5,325 nucleotides of DNA from an uncultured Clostridia bacterium (lineage in GTDB: Bacteria > Bacillota > Clostridia > Oscillospirales > Acutalibacteraceae), in NCBI GenBank assembly GCA_945224895.1, contig CALYNW010000090.1, positions 1-5,325 on the forward strand. The letters run 5' to 3'. Below are positions 5,160 through 5,325 of the stretch, one piece after another. The notes beneath the pieces were generated by a model. That model was not told where the DNA came from. It did not search any database and saw only the letters and a program-made list of their open reading frames with translations. The position numbers and the translations under genes are program-made. How positions within the stretch are numbered: position 1 is the first letter of the stretch; every line of letters starts with the position of its first letter.

Positions 5160-5178
5160 GGGCTTGCAGTGCAAGCCC
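5160..5178. repeat. GC-rich short palindrome
   Basis: GGGCTTGC (5160-5167) and GCAAGCCC (5171-5178) form an 8-bp stem with an AGT loop, followed by CCTACGA. It is the most GC-rich spot in this AT-rich spacer. Its shape matches short GC-rich palindromes scattered between genes in many Clostridia. A T-rich stretch (5187-5199) begins 8 nt after the stem, too far for a standard terminator. Confidence 0.55.
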
Positions 5179-5199
5179 CTACGAGTAATTTTTATTTTT

Positions 5200-5245
5200 C
5201 ACGCACTTTGGCGTGGTTCAGACCACTTTATCGACAGTCTGAACC
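5200..5245. repeat. Two adjoining hairpins leading into terminator copy 2
   Basis: CACGC/GCGTG (5200-5204/5211-5215) forms a small hairpin. It shares base 5215 with a second one, GGTTCAGAC/GTCTGAACC (5215-5223/5237-5245), a perfect 9-bp stem with a 13-nt loop. The right arm of the second overlaps the left arm of terminator copy 2 by AACC (5242-5245), so these two structures cannot both form fully. That is the arrangement of an antiterminator-terminator switch, but with no downstream gene visible it may be only the seam between two repeat units. Confidence 0.5.
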
Positions 5246-5275
5246 TTGCAGAATTTATCTGCAAGGTTGTTTTTT
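5242..5275 (+). terminator. Terminator hairpin, copy 2, with full T-tract
   Basis: An 11-bp stem (AACCTTGCAGA at 5242-5252, TCTGCAAGGTT at 5258-5268) with the loop ATTTA is followed by G and six T (5270-5275). It is a better + strand terminator than copy 1 because the T-tract is complete. The 50 nt after it, to the window edge, show no promoter or reading frame I can support. Confidence 0.75.
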
Positions 5276-5325
5276 ATGATATATGATTTGAAAGATACTG
5301 AATTATAAGTGGATTAACCTGTTCA

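Larger units (their letters stand above)
4935..5272. repeat. 31-bp direct repeats around a 276-nt palindrome block
   Basis: Bases 4935-4965 and 5242-5272 are identical over 31 nt and in the same orientation, 307 bp apart. Each unit is itself the terminator hairpin with arms AACCTTGCAGA/TCTGCAAGGTT. The 276 nt between (4966-5241) are made of other palindromes. One reading is an insertion that split or duplicated the original terminator; copy 2 kept the full T-tract while copy 1 sits next to the gene. A dispersed hairpin that happens to occur twice is the alternative. Confidence 0.7.

Noticed and set aside
4931..5275. CRISPR array
   Set aside because: The only repeat is a 31-bp hairpin seen twice, 307 bp apart, with palindromic rather than spacer-like sequence between and no cas genes.
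5274..5325. Minus-strand frame open from the window edge to a stop at 5274-5276 (16 residues)
   Set aside because: It is too short to judge, shows no family motif and has no suitable terminator on that strand directly after the stop. It could be the end of a gene outside the window but cannot be supported here.

Overview
The window is 5.3 kb of AT-rich bacterial chromosome with every supported gene on the + strand. The low GC, the Asn/Tyr-rich tail of a membrane-anchored HtrA protease, the family of the ABC solute-binding lipoprotein, the cysteine-containing exported proteins and the many intergenic palindromes suggest an anaerobic gut Clostridia (Oscillospiraceae/Ruminococcaceae type). That placement is inferred from style and was not obtained by a search.

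Layout. Bases 1-150 are the 3' end of a sensor histidine kinase (G2 ATP-binding box, then the C-terminus). An 83-nt gap with a structured leader leads to a 512-aa membrane-anchored HtrA/DegP serine protease (234-1772), closed by a strong intrinsic terminator (1794-1829). A very good sigma-A promoter (TTGACT, 17 nt, TGnTAAACT) with an overlapping dyad then drives a three-gene ABC importer cassette: a lipoprotein solute-binding protein (1903-2940), a one-subunit permease (3189-4115) and an ATPase (4108-4917, overlapping the permease by 8 nt). The cassette is of the TrpXYZ type (ABC_sub_bind, BPD_transp_2 and ABC ATPase); its substrate is probably an aromatic amino acid or similar small molecule, but the sequence does not prove this. 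The 248-nt gap between binding protein and permease is a series of hairpins. From 4918 to the end (408 nt) there is no credible gene, only a dense mosaic of at least eight palindromes.

Two things stand out. First, the solute-binding protein appears to be a natural circular permutation: the part that is C-terminal in TrpX-like proteins comes directly after the lipoprotein signal, and the part that is normally N-terminal comes last, ending where the normal protein would continue. Second, the leaders of htrA and of the permease gene, 3 kb apart and in front of unrelated genes, share one architecture. Each has CATTATA, a hairpin with different stem sequence, a GGCTACA loop, a 25-nt AT-rich spacer and TGTAGTC next to the Shine-Dalgarno. 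The loop can pair with TGTAGTC, giving an H-type pseudoknot of nearly identical geometry in both copies. This is a candidate translational control element or a mobile structured repeat.

A third, lesser oddity is a 31-bp terminator hairpin present in two identical copies (4935-4965 and 5242-5272) around a 276-nt block of other palindromes.
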